Shown here in pieces: positions 1-6,929 of a stretch of 22,162 nucleotides of DNA; positions within the stretch are counted from its first letter, which is position 1; each line of letters starts with the position of its first letter. The notes under the pieces were generated by a model that saw nothing but the letters and a program-made list of their open reading frames with translations, made no database searches and had not been told where the DNA came from. The DNA lies in contig JAEWGL010000011.1 in the NCBI GenBank assembly GCA_023388335.1, forward strand, positions 1 through 22,162, in the 5' to 3' direction. The DNA is from Pseudomonadota bacterium. GTDB lineage: Bacteria > Pseudomonadota > Gammaproteobacteria > Pseudomonadales > Pseudomonadaceae. The position numbers and the translations under genes were made by a program.

Positions 1-347
1 TGCTTGGTGAAGCCCTTGCGGGTTTCTTCGGTCAGTGCCGGCATCGAGATCAGCAGCAACTCACCCAGGTTGGTCGGATTGAAGCCCAGGCCGGAGTTAA
101 GGATCGCCTTCTCTACCGTCGCGAGCATGTTGCGCTCGAATGCGACCACCTGCAGGGTACGGGCGTCCTTCACGGTCACGTTGGCAACCTGGTTGATCGG
201 GGTGTCGGAGCCGTAGTAAGGCACCTGGACACCGGCCAGGATCTGCGGGTTTGCAGCGCCGGTACGAATACGGCTGAATGCCTGCGCCAGGGACTCCAGC
301 GACTTCTGCATGCGTTCCTGAGCGTCTTTCTTGATTTCGTTGATCAT
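1..347 (-). CDS. frr: Ribosome recycling factor, N-terminal part (cut by window edge)
   Basis: Encodes the first 115 residues of the ribosome recycling factor, which with EF-G splits post-termination ribosomes in the cytoplasm. The full protein is normally about 185 aa, so the rest lies beyond position 1. Family features seen: the start MINEIKKDAQERM, the segment IRTG at residues 27-30, DARTLQVVAF and MPALTEETRKGFTK. The ATG (347-345) overlaps the TGA of pyrH as ATGA, so translation is probably coupled; the start is well supported. One oddity: the usual RTG-R/K-A-S/H-P segment here reads RTGAANP, so the nearly invariant basic residue at position 31 is alanine. Identification is firm because of the gene order rpsB-tsf-pyrH-frr and the sequence. 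Confidence 0.95.
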   Translation of the reverse strand, partial: MINEIKKDAQERMQKSLESLAQAFSRIRTGAANPQILAGVQVPYYGSDTPINQVANVTVKDARTLQVVAFERNMLATVEKAILNSGLGFNPTNLGELLLISMPALTEETRKGFTK

Positions 348-1087
348 GCTTCGCCTTCCTCGATCAGGGTTCCTTCGGCGCCACCGACCACGATGTTCAG
401 CAGGGCGCCAGGCTTGTTCATGTTGAATACCCGCAATGGCATCTTGTGGTCGCGGCACAGGCAGATTGCGGTCAGGTCCATCACGCCGAGCTTGCGATCC
501 AGTACTTCATCGTACGTCAAATGGTCGAACTTCTCGGCATGCGGGTCCTTGAATGGATCGGCAGTGTACACGCCATCGACCTTGGTCGCCTTCAGCACCA
601 CGTCAGCATCGATTTCGATGCCGCGCAGGCAGGCTGCCGAGTCGGTGGTGAAGAACGGGTTGCCGGTACCGGCGGAGAAAATTACCACATCGCCGGAGTT
701 AAGGTGACGGATAGCTTTGCGACGATCGTAATGATCGGTGACGCCAACCATGGAAATGGCCGACATGACCAGGGCCGGGATGTTCGAACGCTCCAGGGCG
801 TCACGCATGGCCAGGCCGTTCATCACGGTTGCCAACATCCCCATGTGATCGCCCGTGACACGGTCCATGCCGGCTGCACTGAGCGCCGCACCACGGAACA
901 GGTTGCCACCACCGATCACCAGGCCGACCTGGACACCAATACCGACCAGCTGGCCAACTTCCAGGGCCATGCGGTCCAATACTTTCGGGTCGATTCCGAA
1001 CTCTTCCGAGCCCATCAGGGCCTCGCCGCTAAGTTTGAGCAAAATGCGTTTATAGCGAGGTTGGCGACCACTCACCTGCTGAGCCAT
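344..1087 (-). CDS. pyrH: Uridylate (UMP) kinase
   Basis: Phosphorylates UMP to UDP with ATP, a cytoplasmic step of pyrimidine nucleotide synthesis. This is the bacterial hexameric amino-acid-kinase-fold enzyme, usually GTP-activated and UTP-inhibited. The 247 aa length is typical. Motifs: the N-terminal phosphate-binding segment LLKLSGEALMG (residues 16-26), the glycine-rich GGGNLFRG (59-66), the UMP-site region RVTGDHMGMLAT (76-87), GTGNPFFTTDSAA (140-152) and the nucleotide-site segment KATKVDGVYTADP (166-178). The start ATG (1087-1085) has a GGAGAG ribosome-binding site about 8 nt upstream. It is coupled to frr by an ATGA overlap and lies 180 bp after tsf, behind a hairpin and with its own likely promoter. 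Confidence 0.97.
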   Translation of the reverse strand: MAQQVSGRQPRYKRILLKLSGEALMGSEEFGIDPKVLDRMALEVGQLVGIGVQVGLVIGGGNLFRGAALSAAGMDRVTGDHMGMLATVMNGLAMRDALERSNIPALVMSAISMVGVTDHYDRRKAIRHLNSGDVVIFSAGTGNPFFTTDSAACLRGIEIDADVVLKATKVDGVYTADPFKDPHAEKFDHLTYDEVLDRKLGVMDLTAICLCRDHKMPLRVFNMNKPGALLNIVVGGAEGTLIEEGEA

Positions 1088-1108
1088 TGCGAGTCTCTCC
1101 TGCGGCGT

Positions 1109-1137
1109 TTTATAGAAAATTCTGCGCGGGCTGTGTG
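1109..1137 (-). promoter_or_regulatory. Putative pyrH-frr promoter
   Basis: On the minus strand a TATAAA hexamer (1114-1109) lies about 22 nt before the pyrH ATG, and a weak -35 (CACACA, 1137-1132; three of six consensus bases) lies 17 bp further upstream. It sits after the hairpin that follows tsf, so it could keep pyrH-frr transcribed when read-through from tsf stops. Called from hexamer matches and position only. Confidence 0.4.
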
Positions 1138-1211
1138 CAGCCAGCTAACTGTAGCGTGGCACTGCTTGAGCGCCAGTGGAGTCAGGCTTGATAAACCTGC
1201 CTGCGGTTTGA

Positions 1212-1247
1212 CAAAGAGGCTGCGCGCGTGAGCGGGCAGCCTCTTTG
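1212..1247 (-). terminator. Hairpin between tsf and pyrH (terminator or attenuator)
   Basis: A perfect 12-bp inverted repeat (1212-1223 with 1236-1247) encloses a 12-nt loop just after the tsf stop codon. Read in the gene direction, the descending arm ends in CTCTTTG followed by TCAAA, so the T-run is short and termination is probably partial. This fits a hairpin that lowers downstream pyrH-frr expression relative to tsf, or protects the tsf mRNA 3' end. Confidence 0.6.
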
Positions 1248-1267
1248 GGGCGACAGACGAGTCCGTC

Positions 1268-2131
1268 TTACTGCTTGGCAGCAGCCAGCTGAGCGGCAAC
1301 TTCTTCAGCGAAGTTGTCTACTGGCTTCTCGATGCCTTCGCCAACCTTGAAGTAGGTGAAGGAAACGATTTCAGCGCCAGCTTTCTTGGCCAGTTCACCG
1401 ACCTTGACTTCTGGGTTCTTGACGAAGGCTTGCTCGACCAGGCTGGCTTCGGCCAGGAACTTGGAAATACGGCCTTTGACCATGTTTTCCACGATGTTCT
1501 CAGGCTTGCCTTTGATCTTCTCTTCGTTGAGGGTCAGGAACACGCCTTTCTCGCGCTCGATGGCCTCAGCCGAAACTTCCGACGGCAGCAGGAACTCAGG
1601 GTTGCTGGCAGCCACGTGCATGGCGATATCTTTGGCCAGCTCGACGTCGCCGCCCTTGAGGACAACAGCAACACCGATCTTGTTGCCGTGCAGGTAGGTA
1701 CCGACAACGTCACCCTCAACGCGCACCAGGCGACGGATGTTGACGTTCTCGCCAACCTTGGCGACCAGGGCTTCACGGGCCGCTTCACGGGAAGCGATCA
1801 GTGGCGCGGCATCGGTCAGCTTCTCGGCGAAGGCTTGCTCGACGCTTTCGGTGACGAAGGTCTTGAAGTCGTCTTGCAGGGCCAGGAAGTCGGTCTGCGA
1901 GTTGACTTCCAGCAGCACGGCCGACTTGTCGTCAGCCTTGATGGCGATGGCGCCTTCAGCGGCAACGTTGCCCGCTTTCTTGGCAGCCTTGATGGCGCCG
2001 GAAGCGCGCATGTCGTCAATGGCTTTTTCGATGTCGCCGCCGGCCTTGGTCAGGGCCTTTTTGCAATCCATCATGCCTTCGCCAGTACGCTCGCGCAGTT
2101 CTTTGACCAGCGCTGCAGTAATCTCTGCCAT
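1268..2131 (-). CDS. tsf: Translation elongation factor Ts
   Basis: Nucleotide exchange factor that releases GDP from EF-Tu in the cytoplasm. The 287 aa protein has the family's parts in order. The N-terminal UBA-like domain (residues 1-55) contains the LRERTGEGMMDCKKAL signature. The core contains the TDF motif (80-82), whose Asp and Phe insert near the EF-Tu nucleotide site, followed by dimerisation-type repeats to about residue 270. The start MAEITAAL has an AGAGGA ribosome-binding site 8 nt upstream. It follows rpsB after 187 bp, as in the conserved rpsB-tsf operon, but a strong intrinsic terminator lies in that gap, so tsf mRNA probably comes from partial read-through. No convincing separate tsf promoter was seen. 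Confidence 0.97.
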   Translation of the reverse strand: MAEITAALVKELRERTGEGMMDCKKALTKAGGDIEKAIDDMRASGAIKAAKKAGNVAAEGAIAIKADDKSAVLLEVNSQTDFLALQDDFKTFVTESVEQAFAEKLTDAAPLIASREAAREALVAKVGENVNIRRLVRVEGDVVGTYLHGNKIGVAVVLKGGDVELAKDIAMHVAASNPEFLLPSEVSAEAIEREKGVFLTLNEEKIKGKPENIVENMVKGRISKFLAEASLVEQAFVKNPEVKVGELAKKAGAEIVSFTYFKVGEGIEKPVDNFAEEVAAQLAAAKQ

Positions 2132-2264
2132 TTCAAAATCCTCTTGGAAAGTTTTTCAACCATTCCACCCGCTCGTCACGGGCGTTCAATTCTGGAAATC
2201 CACTGTCATCACGCCAGCGGGACTCATGATGCGGCGCCCTTGCTGACAGGAGGATTTCAAGGTG

Positions 2265-2293
2265 GCAAAAAGGGGGCCGAGCCCCCTTTTTGC
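2265..2293 (-). terminator. Strong hairpin terminator between rpsB and tsf
   Basis: A perfect 13-bp stem (2265-2277 with 2281-2293) closes a 3-nt CGA loop. Its arms are runs of A/T followed by runs of G/C, so on either strand it reads as five G, a turn, five C, then five T. That is a textbook bidirectional intrinsic terminator. It lies 26 bp after the rpsB stop and 133 bp before the tsf start, splitting an operon that is co-transcribed in relatives. It should end a fraction of rpsB transcripts. Confidence 0.88.
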
Positions 2294-2318
2294 GTGCCGA
2301 GTAGACGCCAGGCGTCAA

Positions 2319-3056
2319 TTACTCAGCAGCTGGTGCTGCCGCTTCTTCAGCGTAGACTTCGGTACCGCCGGCAACGTTGTTGCGACCGCGGATAACGGCG
2401 TCAGCCATCGAAGACATGTACAGCTCGATGGCGCGGATGGCGTCGTCGTTACCTGGGATGACGTAGTCAACGCCTTCCGGGCTGCTGTTGGTATCGACTA
2501 CGCCGATGACCGGGATGCCCAGCTTGTTGGCTTCGGTGATGGCGATGCGCTCGTGGTCAACGTCGATCACGAACAGGGCATCAGGCAGGCCGCCCATGTC
2601 CTTGATACCACCCAGGCTGCGATCCAGTTTTTCCAGATCACGGGAGCGCATCAGCGCTTCCTTCTTGGTCAGCTTGGTGAAAGTGCCGTCTTCGGCCTGG
2701 GTTTCCAGGTCGCGCAGGCGCTTGATCGAAGCACGGATGGTCTTGTAGTTGGTCAGCATGCCGCCCAACCAGCGGTGGTCAACGAATGGCGAACCGCAAC
2801 GAGCAGCTTGCTCGGCGACGATCTTGCCAGCGGAACGCTTGGTGCCGACGAACAGGATCTTGTTCTTGCCCTGGGCCAGGCGCTCGACGAACGACAGAGC
2901 GTCGTTGAACATCGGCAGGGTTTTTTCCAGGTTGATGATGTGGATCTTGTTGCGCGCGCCGAAAATGAACTTGCCCATTTTCGGGTTCCAGTAACGGGTC
3001 TGGTGGCCGAAGTGCACACCGGCCTTCAGCATATCGCGCATGTTGACTTGGGACAT
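2319..3056 (-). CDS. rpsB: 30S ribosomal protein S2
   Basis: Structural protein of the small ribosomal subunit, assembled late and needed for S1 binding. The 245 aa length is usual for Pseudomonas. S2 features: the start MSQVNMRDMLKAGVHFGHQT, then RYWNPKMGKFIFGARNKIH, the conserved DHRWLGGMLTNYKT near residues 102-115, and PDALFVIDVDHE in the second half. The C-terminus is an Ala/Glu tail. The open frame extends 174 bp further upstream, but the chosen start (ATG 3056-3054) has an AAGGAA ribosome-binding site and is the family start. The upstream stretch is the untranslated leader holding the S2 hairpin. The gene is divergent from map, an arrangement common in gammaproteobacteria. Confidence 0.97.
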   Translation of the reverse strand: MSQVNMRDMLKAGVHFGHQTRYWNPKMGKFIFGARNKIHIINLEKTLPMFNDALSFVERLAQGKNKILFVGTKRSAGKIVAEQAARCGSPFVDHRWLGGMLTNYKTIRASIKRLRDLETQAEDGTFTKLTKKEALMRSRDLEKLDRSLGGIKDMGGLPDALFVIDVDHERIAITEANKLGIPVIGVVDTNSSPEGVDYVIPGNDDAIRAIELYMSSMADAVIRGRNNVAGGTEVYAEEAAAPAAE

Positions 3057-3074
3057 GATAGTTCCTTGATAAGT

Positions 3075-3110
3075 CGGGTTGGGCCTCCACGTATCCCAAT
3101 GACCAACCCG
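3075..3110 (-). promoter_or_regulatory. S2 (rpsB) leader autoregulatory stem-loop
   Basis: On the minus strand an 8-bp stem (CGGGTTGG, 3110-3103, with CCAACCCG, 3082-3075) encloses a 20-nt loop containing GGGATACGTGGAGG. It ends 18 nt before the rpsB ATG. From memory, the conserved rpsB leader of E. coli and other gammaproteobacteria, through which S2 represses rpsB-tsf, carries the same GGGATACGTGGAGG core in the same place. Further small stems lie upstream (3114-3124 and 3143-3154). The structure is seen; its function here is carried over from known relatives. Confidence 0.75.
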
Positions 3111-3198
3111 CCATTCCAGTGGAACAGGGGCACCCAGGTCATCGTGTCGACACGTGTGTGGGTTTGAGCTTGCGGGACCATCCCCGAAAGCGGCGCAT

Positions 3199-3207
3199 GT
3201 TATACCA
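3199..3207 (-). promoter_or_regulatory. rpsB promoter (extended -10)
   Basis: The minus strand reads TGG-TATAAC, an extended -10 element, followed by the GC-rich stretch ATGCGCCGC. A GC-rich discriminator is typical of promoters under stringent (ppGpp/DksA) control, as known for ribosomal protein genes. The -35 is weak (TTCCGT at 17 bp spacing), which an extended -10 tolerates. Transcription would start near 3192, giving a leader of about 136 nt that includes the S2 hairpin. Confidence 0.65.
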
Positions 3208-3342
3208 CAGACCTGGAGCAAACGGAACACGGATCACCGTCATCCGTCAGCGGCTTTTGCAGCGCCCCGCCCCCTTGCGCAACAATGCGCCCATCGAACC
3301 TGGCGCCGACGCGCCTTTGTCCCCCAGATCGCCACCCTGCTC

Positions 3343-3351
3343 TGCTAGAAT
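3343..3351 (+). promoter_or_regulatory. map-glnD-dapC promoter (extended -10)
   Basis: TGC-TAGAAT is an extended -10 element 51 bp before the map ATG in the divergent rpsB-map region. No good -35 is present at 16-18 bp. The 346-bp gap (3057-3402) thus holds two outward-facing promoters, about 140 bp apart, and the long rpsB leader; no further gene is visible in it. Confidence 0.55.
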
Positions 3352-3402
3352 CTGGCCTTTCCTGTTTGTTTGCGCCCTGCGCGGCGCCGTAGAGAGCCTG
3401 TA

Positions 3403-4185
3403 ATGACCGTTACCATCAAAACCGCCGAAGACATCGAGAAGATGCGCATCGCCGGCCGCCTGGCCGCCGACGTCCTGGAAATGATCGAAGAGCACGTCAA
3501 GCCTGGCGTCACCACCGAGACGCTGGACCGCCTGTGTCATGACTACATCGTCAATGTCCAGCAGGCGATCCCCGCGCCGCTCAACTACAAGGGTTTTCCC
3601 AAGTCTATCTGCACCTCGATCAACCACGTGGTCTGCCATGGCATTCCCGGTGACAAGCCGCTCAAGGATGGCGATACCCTGAACATCGACGTCACGGTGA
3701 TCAAGGATGGCTACCATGGCGACACCAGCCGCATGTTCCATGTCGGCAGCGTCGCGCCGTGGGCCGAACGCCTGTCCAAGGTGACCCAGGAGTGCCTGTA
3801 CAAGGCCATCGAGCTGGTCAAGCCGGGTTGCCGCCTGGGCGACATCGGTGAAGTGATCCAGAAACACGCCGAGAAGAACGGCTTCTCGGTGGTCCGCGAG
3901 TTCTGCGGCCATGGCATCGGCAAGGTGTTCCACGAGGAGCCGCAGATCCTCCACTACGGCCGCGCCGGCACGGGCATGGAGCTCAAGGAAGGCATGACCT
4001 TCACCATCGAGCCGATGATCAACCAGGGCAAGGCCGACACCAAGGTGCTGGGCGACGGCTGGACCGCCATCACCAAGGACCGCAAGCTGTCGGCGCAGTG
4101 GGAGCACACCCTGGTGGTCACCGCCAACGGCTATGAAATATTCACCCTGCGCAAAGACGACACCATTGCCCGCACATCGGCCTGA
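3403..4185 (+). CDS. map: Type I methionine aminopeptidase
   Basis: Removes the initiator methionine from nascent proteins at the ribosome. The 260 aa length fits the type Ia enzyme with no N-terminal extension. All five dinuclear-metal ligands are present: D96 (in NIDVTV), D107 (GDTSR), H170 (CGHGIG), E203 (TIEPM) and E234 (QWEHT), as is the catalytic H79 (VVCHGIPG). The open frame continues 33 bp upstream from a TTG, but ATG 3403 gives the family start MTVTIKTAEDIEKMR. The gene is divergent from rpsB and 22 bp ahead of glnD, with which it is probably co-transcribed. Confidence 0.97.
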   Translation: MTVTIKTAEDIEKMRIAGRLAADVLEMIEEHVKPGVTTETLDRLCHDYIVNVQQAIPAPLNYKGFPKSICTSINHVVCHGIPGDKPLKDGDTLNIDVTVIKDGYHGDTSRMFHVGSVAPWAERLSKVTQECLYKAIELVKPGCRLGDIGEVIQKHAEKNGFSVVREFCGHGIGKVFHEEPQILHYGRAGTGMELKEGMTFTIEPMINQGKADTKVLGDGWTAITKDRKLSAQWEHTLVVTANGYEIFTLRKDDTIARTSA

Positions 4186-4207
4186 CCTTTAACAGGAACG
4201 CGATCAG

Positions 4208-6907
4208 ATGCCCCAGGTGGATCCCGAGCTGTTCGACCGTGGCCAGTTCCAGGCGGAACTGGCACTCAAGTCGAGTCCCATTGCAGCCTTCAAGAAGGCG
4301 ATCCGCCAGGCGCGCGAGGTGCTCGACACACGCTTTCGCAACGGTCGCGAGATCCGCCGGCTGATCGAGGACCGTGCCTGGTTCGTCGACAACATCCTGC
4401 AGCAGGCCTGGAACCAGTTCGACTGGCGCGACCAGGCCGGCATCGCGCTGGTGGCGGTGGGTGGCTACGGGCGCGGCGAACTGCACCCTTACTCCGACAT
4501 CGACCTGCTGATCCTGCTCGACAGTGCCGAGCACGAACTGTATCGCGATGCCATCGAGCGTTTTCTTACCCTGCTCTGGGACATCGGCCTGGAAGTTGGC
4601 CAGAGCGTGCGCACCGTCGAGGAATGTGCCGAACAGGCACGTGCCGACCTGACGGTGATCACCAACATGATGGAGAGTCGCACCGTCGCCGGCCCCGAGC
4701 CCTTGCGCCAGCGCATGCTGGAGGTCATCAGCACCGACCACATGTGGCCCAGCAAGGAGTTCTTCCTGGCCAAGCGCGCCGAGCTCAAGGCCCGCCATCA
4801 CAAATACAACGACACCGAATACAACCTGGAACCCAACGTCAAGGGTTCCCCGGGCGGCCTGCGCGACATCCAGACCGTGCTCTGGGTCGCCCGCCGCCAG
4901 TATGGCACCCTCAACCTGCATGCGTTGGCGGGCGAAGGCTTCTTGCTGGAGAGCGAAAACGAGCTGCTGGCCACGTCCCAGGAGTTTCTCTGGAAGGTGC
5001 GCTATGCCCTGCACATGCTCGCCGGGCGCGCCGAGGACCGCCTGCTGTTCGACCATCAGCGCAGCATCGCCGCACTGCTGGGGTTCAGCGACGATAGCCC
5101 CAAGCGTGCCATCGAGCAGTTCATGCAGCAGTACTACCGGGTGGTGATGAGCATCAGCCAGTTGTGCGACCTGATCATCCAGCACTTCGAGGAAGTCATC
5201 CTCGCCGATGACAATGGCAGCACCCAGCCGTTGAACGCCCGCTTCCGCCTGCATGATGGCTACATCGAGGCGGTCAGCCCCAACGTGTTCAAACGCACCC
5301 CGTTCGCCATGCTGGAGATCTTCGTGCTGATGGCTCAGCATCCGGAGATCAAAGGCGTGCGCGCCGACACGGTGCGCCTGCTGCGCGAGCATCGCCACCT
5401 GATCGACGACAGCTTTCGCAACGATATCCGCAACACCAGCCTGTTCATCGAGCTGTTCAAGTGCGAGATCGGTATCCACCGCAACCTGCGCCGGATGAAC
5501 CGCTACGGCATCCTTGGCCGCTACCTGCCGGAATTCGGCCTGATCGTCGGGCAGATGCAGCACGACCTGTTCCACATCTATACGGTCGATGCGCACACCC
5601 TCAACCTGATCAAGCACCTGCGCAAGCTGCAGTACACGCCAGTGTCAGAGAAATTCCCGCTGGCCAGCAAACTCATGGGCCGCCTGCCCAAGCCGGAGCT
5701 GATCTACCTGGCCGGCCTGTACCACGACATCGGCAAGGGGCGCCAGGGCGATCACTCCGAGCTCGGCGCGGTGGATGCCCAGGCCTTCTGCATACGCCAC
5801 CAGTTGCCGACCTGGGACAGCCGCCTGATCGTCTGGCTGGTGCAGCATCACCTGGTGATGTCGACCACGGCCCAGCGCAAGGACCTCTCCGACCCGCAGG
5901 TGATCAACGACTTCGCCCTGCTGGTGGGCGACGAAACGCGCCTGGACTACCTGTACGTGCTGACCGTGGCCGACATCAACGCGACCAACCCCAGCCTGTG
6001 GAACTCCTGGCGCGCCAGCCTGCTGCGCCAGCTCTACAGCGAGGCCAAGCGCGCCCTGCGCCGGGGCCTTGAGAATCCGCTGGACCGCGAGGAGCAGATC
6101 CGCCAGACCCAGGTCGCGGCACTCGACACCCTGGTGCGCGAAGGCACCGACCCGGACGATGTCGAGCAGCTCTGGTCGCAGCTGGGGGATGACTATTTCC
6201 TGCGCCATACCGCCGCCGACGTGGCCTGGCACACGGACGCCATCCTCCAGCAGCCCGCCGACGGCGGTCCGCTGGTGCTGATCAAGGAAACCACCCAGCG
6301 CGAGTTCGAGGGCGGCACGCAGATTTTCATCTATGCCCCGGACCAGCACGATTTCTTCGCGGTGACGGTGGCCGCCATGTCCCAGCTCAACCTGAACATC
6401 CATGACGCCCGCATCATCACCTCGAGCAGCCAGTTCACCCTCGACACCTACATCGTCCTGGACAACGACGGCGGCTCGATCGGCGACGACCCTGCGCGGG
6501 TCAAGCAGATTCGCGATGGCCTGACCGAAGCCCTGCGCACGCCCGAGGACTACCCGGCGATCATCCAGCGCCGGGTACCACGCCAGCTCAAGCACTTCAC
6601 CTTCGCGCCCCAGGTGACCATCCACAACGATGCCCAGCGCCCGGTGACCATCCTCGAGCTGACTGCCCCCGACCGCCCCGGCCTGCTGGCGCGGATCGGC
6701 AGGATCTTCCTCGAGTTCGACCTGTCGCTGCAAAATGCCAAGATCGCCACCCTCGGCGAGCGTGTGGAAGACGTGTTCTTCATTACCGACGCCGACAATC
6801 AGCCGCTGTCCGACCCGCAACTGTGTGCCCGCCTGCAGGAGGCCATCGTGCAGCAACTGCAGGCCGGGCAAAGCAGCGATGCCGGCTCCACCCGCGTGAC
6901 CTTTTAA
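4208..6907 (+). CDS. glnD: PII uridylyltransferase / uridylyl-removing enzyme
   Basis: Bifunctional nitrogen sensor: it uridylylates PII (GlnB/GlnK) when glutamine is low and removes UMP when glutamine is high, which sets glutamine synthetase adenylylation and NtrBC activity. The 899 aa protein shows the full domain order. The nucleotidyltransferase domain has GGYGRGELHPYSDIDLLIL (G85-G86, D97 and D99 as metal ligands) and the GlnD segment GSPGGLRDIQT near 215-225. The HD phosphohydrolase domain has H506-D507 within LYHDIGKGRQGDHSELG. Two C-terminal glutamine-sensing ACT domains span about 702-780 and 812-890; the second begins TILELTAPDRPGLLARIG. All key residues appear intact. It starts 22 nt after map with an AGGAAC ribosome-binding site, and dapC follows 22 nt later. 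Confidence 0.97.
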   Translation: MPQVDPELFDRGQFQAELALKSSPIAAFKKAIRQAREVLDTRFRNGREIRRLIEDRAWFVDNILQQAWNQFDWRDQAGIALVAVGGYGRGELHPYSDIDLLILLDSAEHELYRDAIERFLTLLWDIGLEVGQSVRTVEECAEQARADLTVITNMMESRTVAGPEPLRQRMLEVISTDHMWPSKEFFLAKRAELKARHHKYNDTEYNLEPNVKGSPGGLRDIQTVLWVARRQYGTLNLHALAGEGFLLESENELLATSQEFLWKVRYALHMLAGRAEDRLLFDHQRSIAALLGFSDDSPKRAIEQFMQQYYRVVMSISQLCDLIIQHFEEVILADDNGSTQPLNARFRLHDGYIEAVSPNVFKRTPFAMLEIFVLMAQHPEIKGVRADTVRLLREHRHLIDDSFRNDIRNTSLFIELFKCEIGIHRNLRRMNRYGILGRYLPEFGLIVGQMQHDLFHIYTVDAHTLNLIKHLRKLQYTPVSEKFPLASKLMGRLPKPELIYLAGLYHDIGKGRQGDHSELGAVDAQAFCIRHQLPTWDSRLIVWLVQHHLVMSTTAQRKDLSDPQVINDFALLVGDETRLDYLYVLTVADINATNPSLWNSWRASLLRQLYSEAKRALRRGLENPLDREEQIRQTQVAALDTLVREGTDPDDVEQLWSQLGDDYFLRHTAADVAWHTDAILQQPADGGPLVLIKETTQREFEGGTQIFIYAPDQHDFFAVTVAAMSQLNLNIHDARIITSSSQFTLDTYIVLDNDGGSIGDDPARVKQIRDGLTEALRTPEDYPAIIQRRVPRQLKHFTFAPQVTIHNDAQRPVTILELTAPDRPGLLARIGRIFLEFDLSLQNAKIATLGERVEDVFFITDADNQPLSDPQLCARLQEAIVQQLQAGQSSDAGSTRVTF

Positions 6908-6929
6908 CGTTTGACGAGACCCCGCGCCG

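Noticed and set aside
4142..5617. Long open frame of 491 codons antisense to map/glnD
   Set aside because: GC-rich coding DNA leaves its complementary frames open. The product is an Asp/Val/Gln-rich shadow without motifs, while glnD on the other strand has every catalytic motif.
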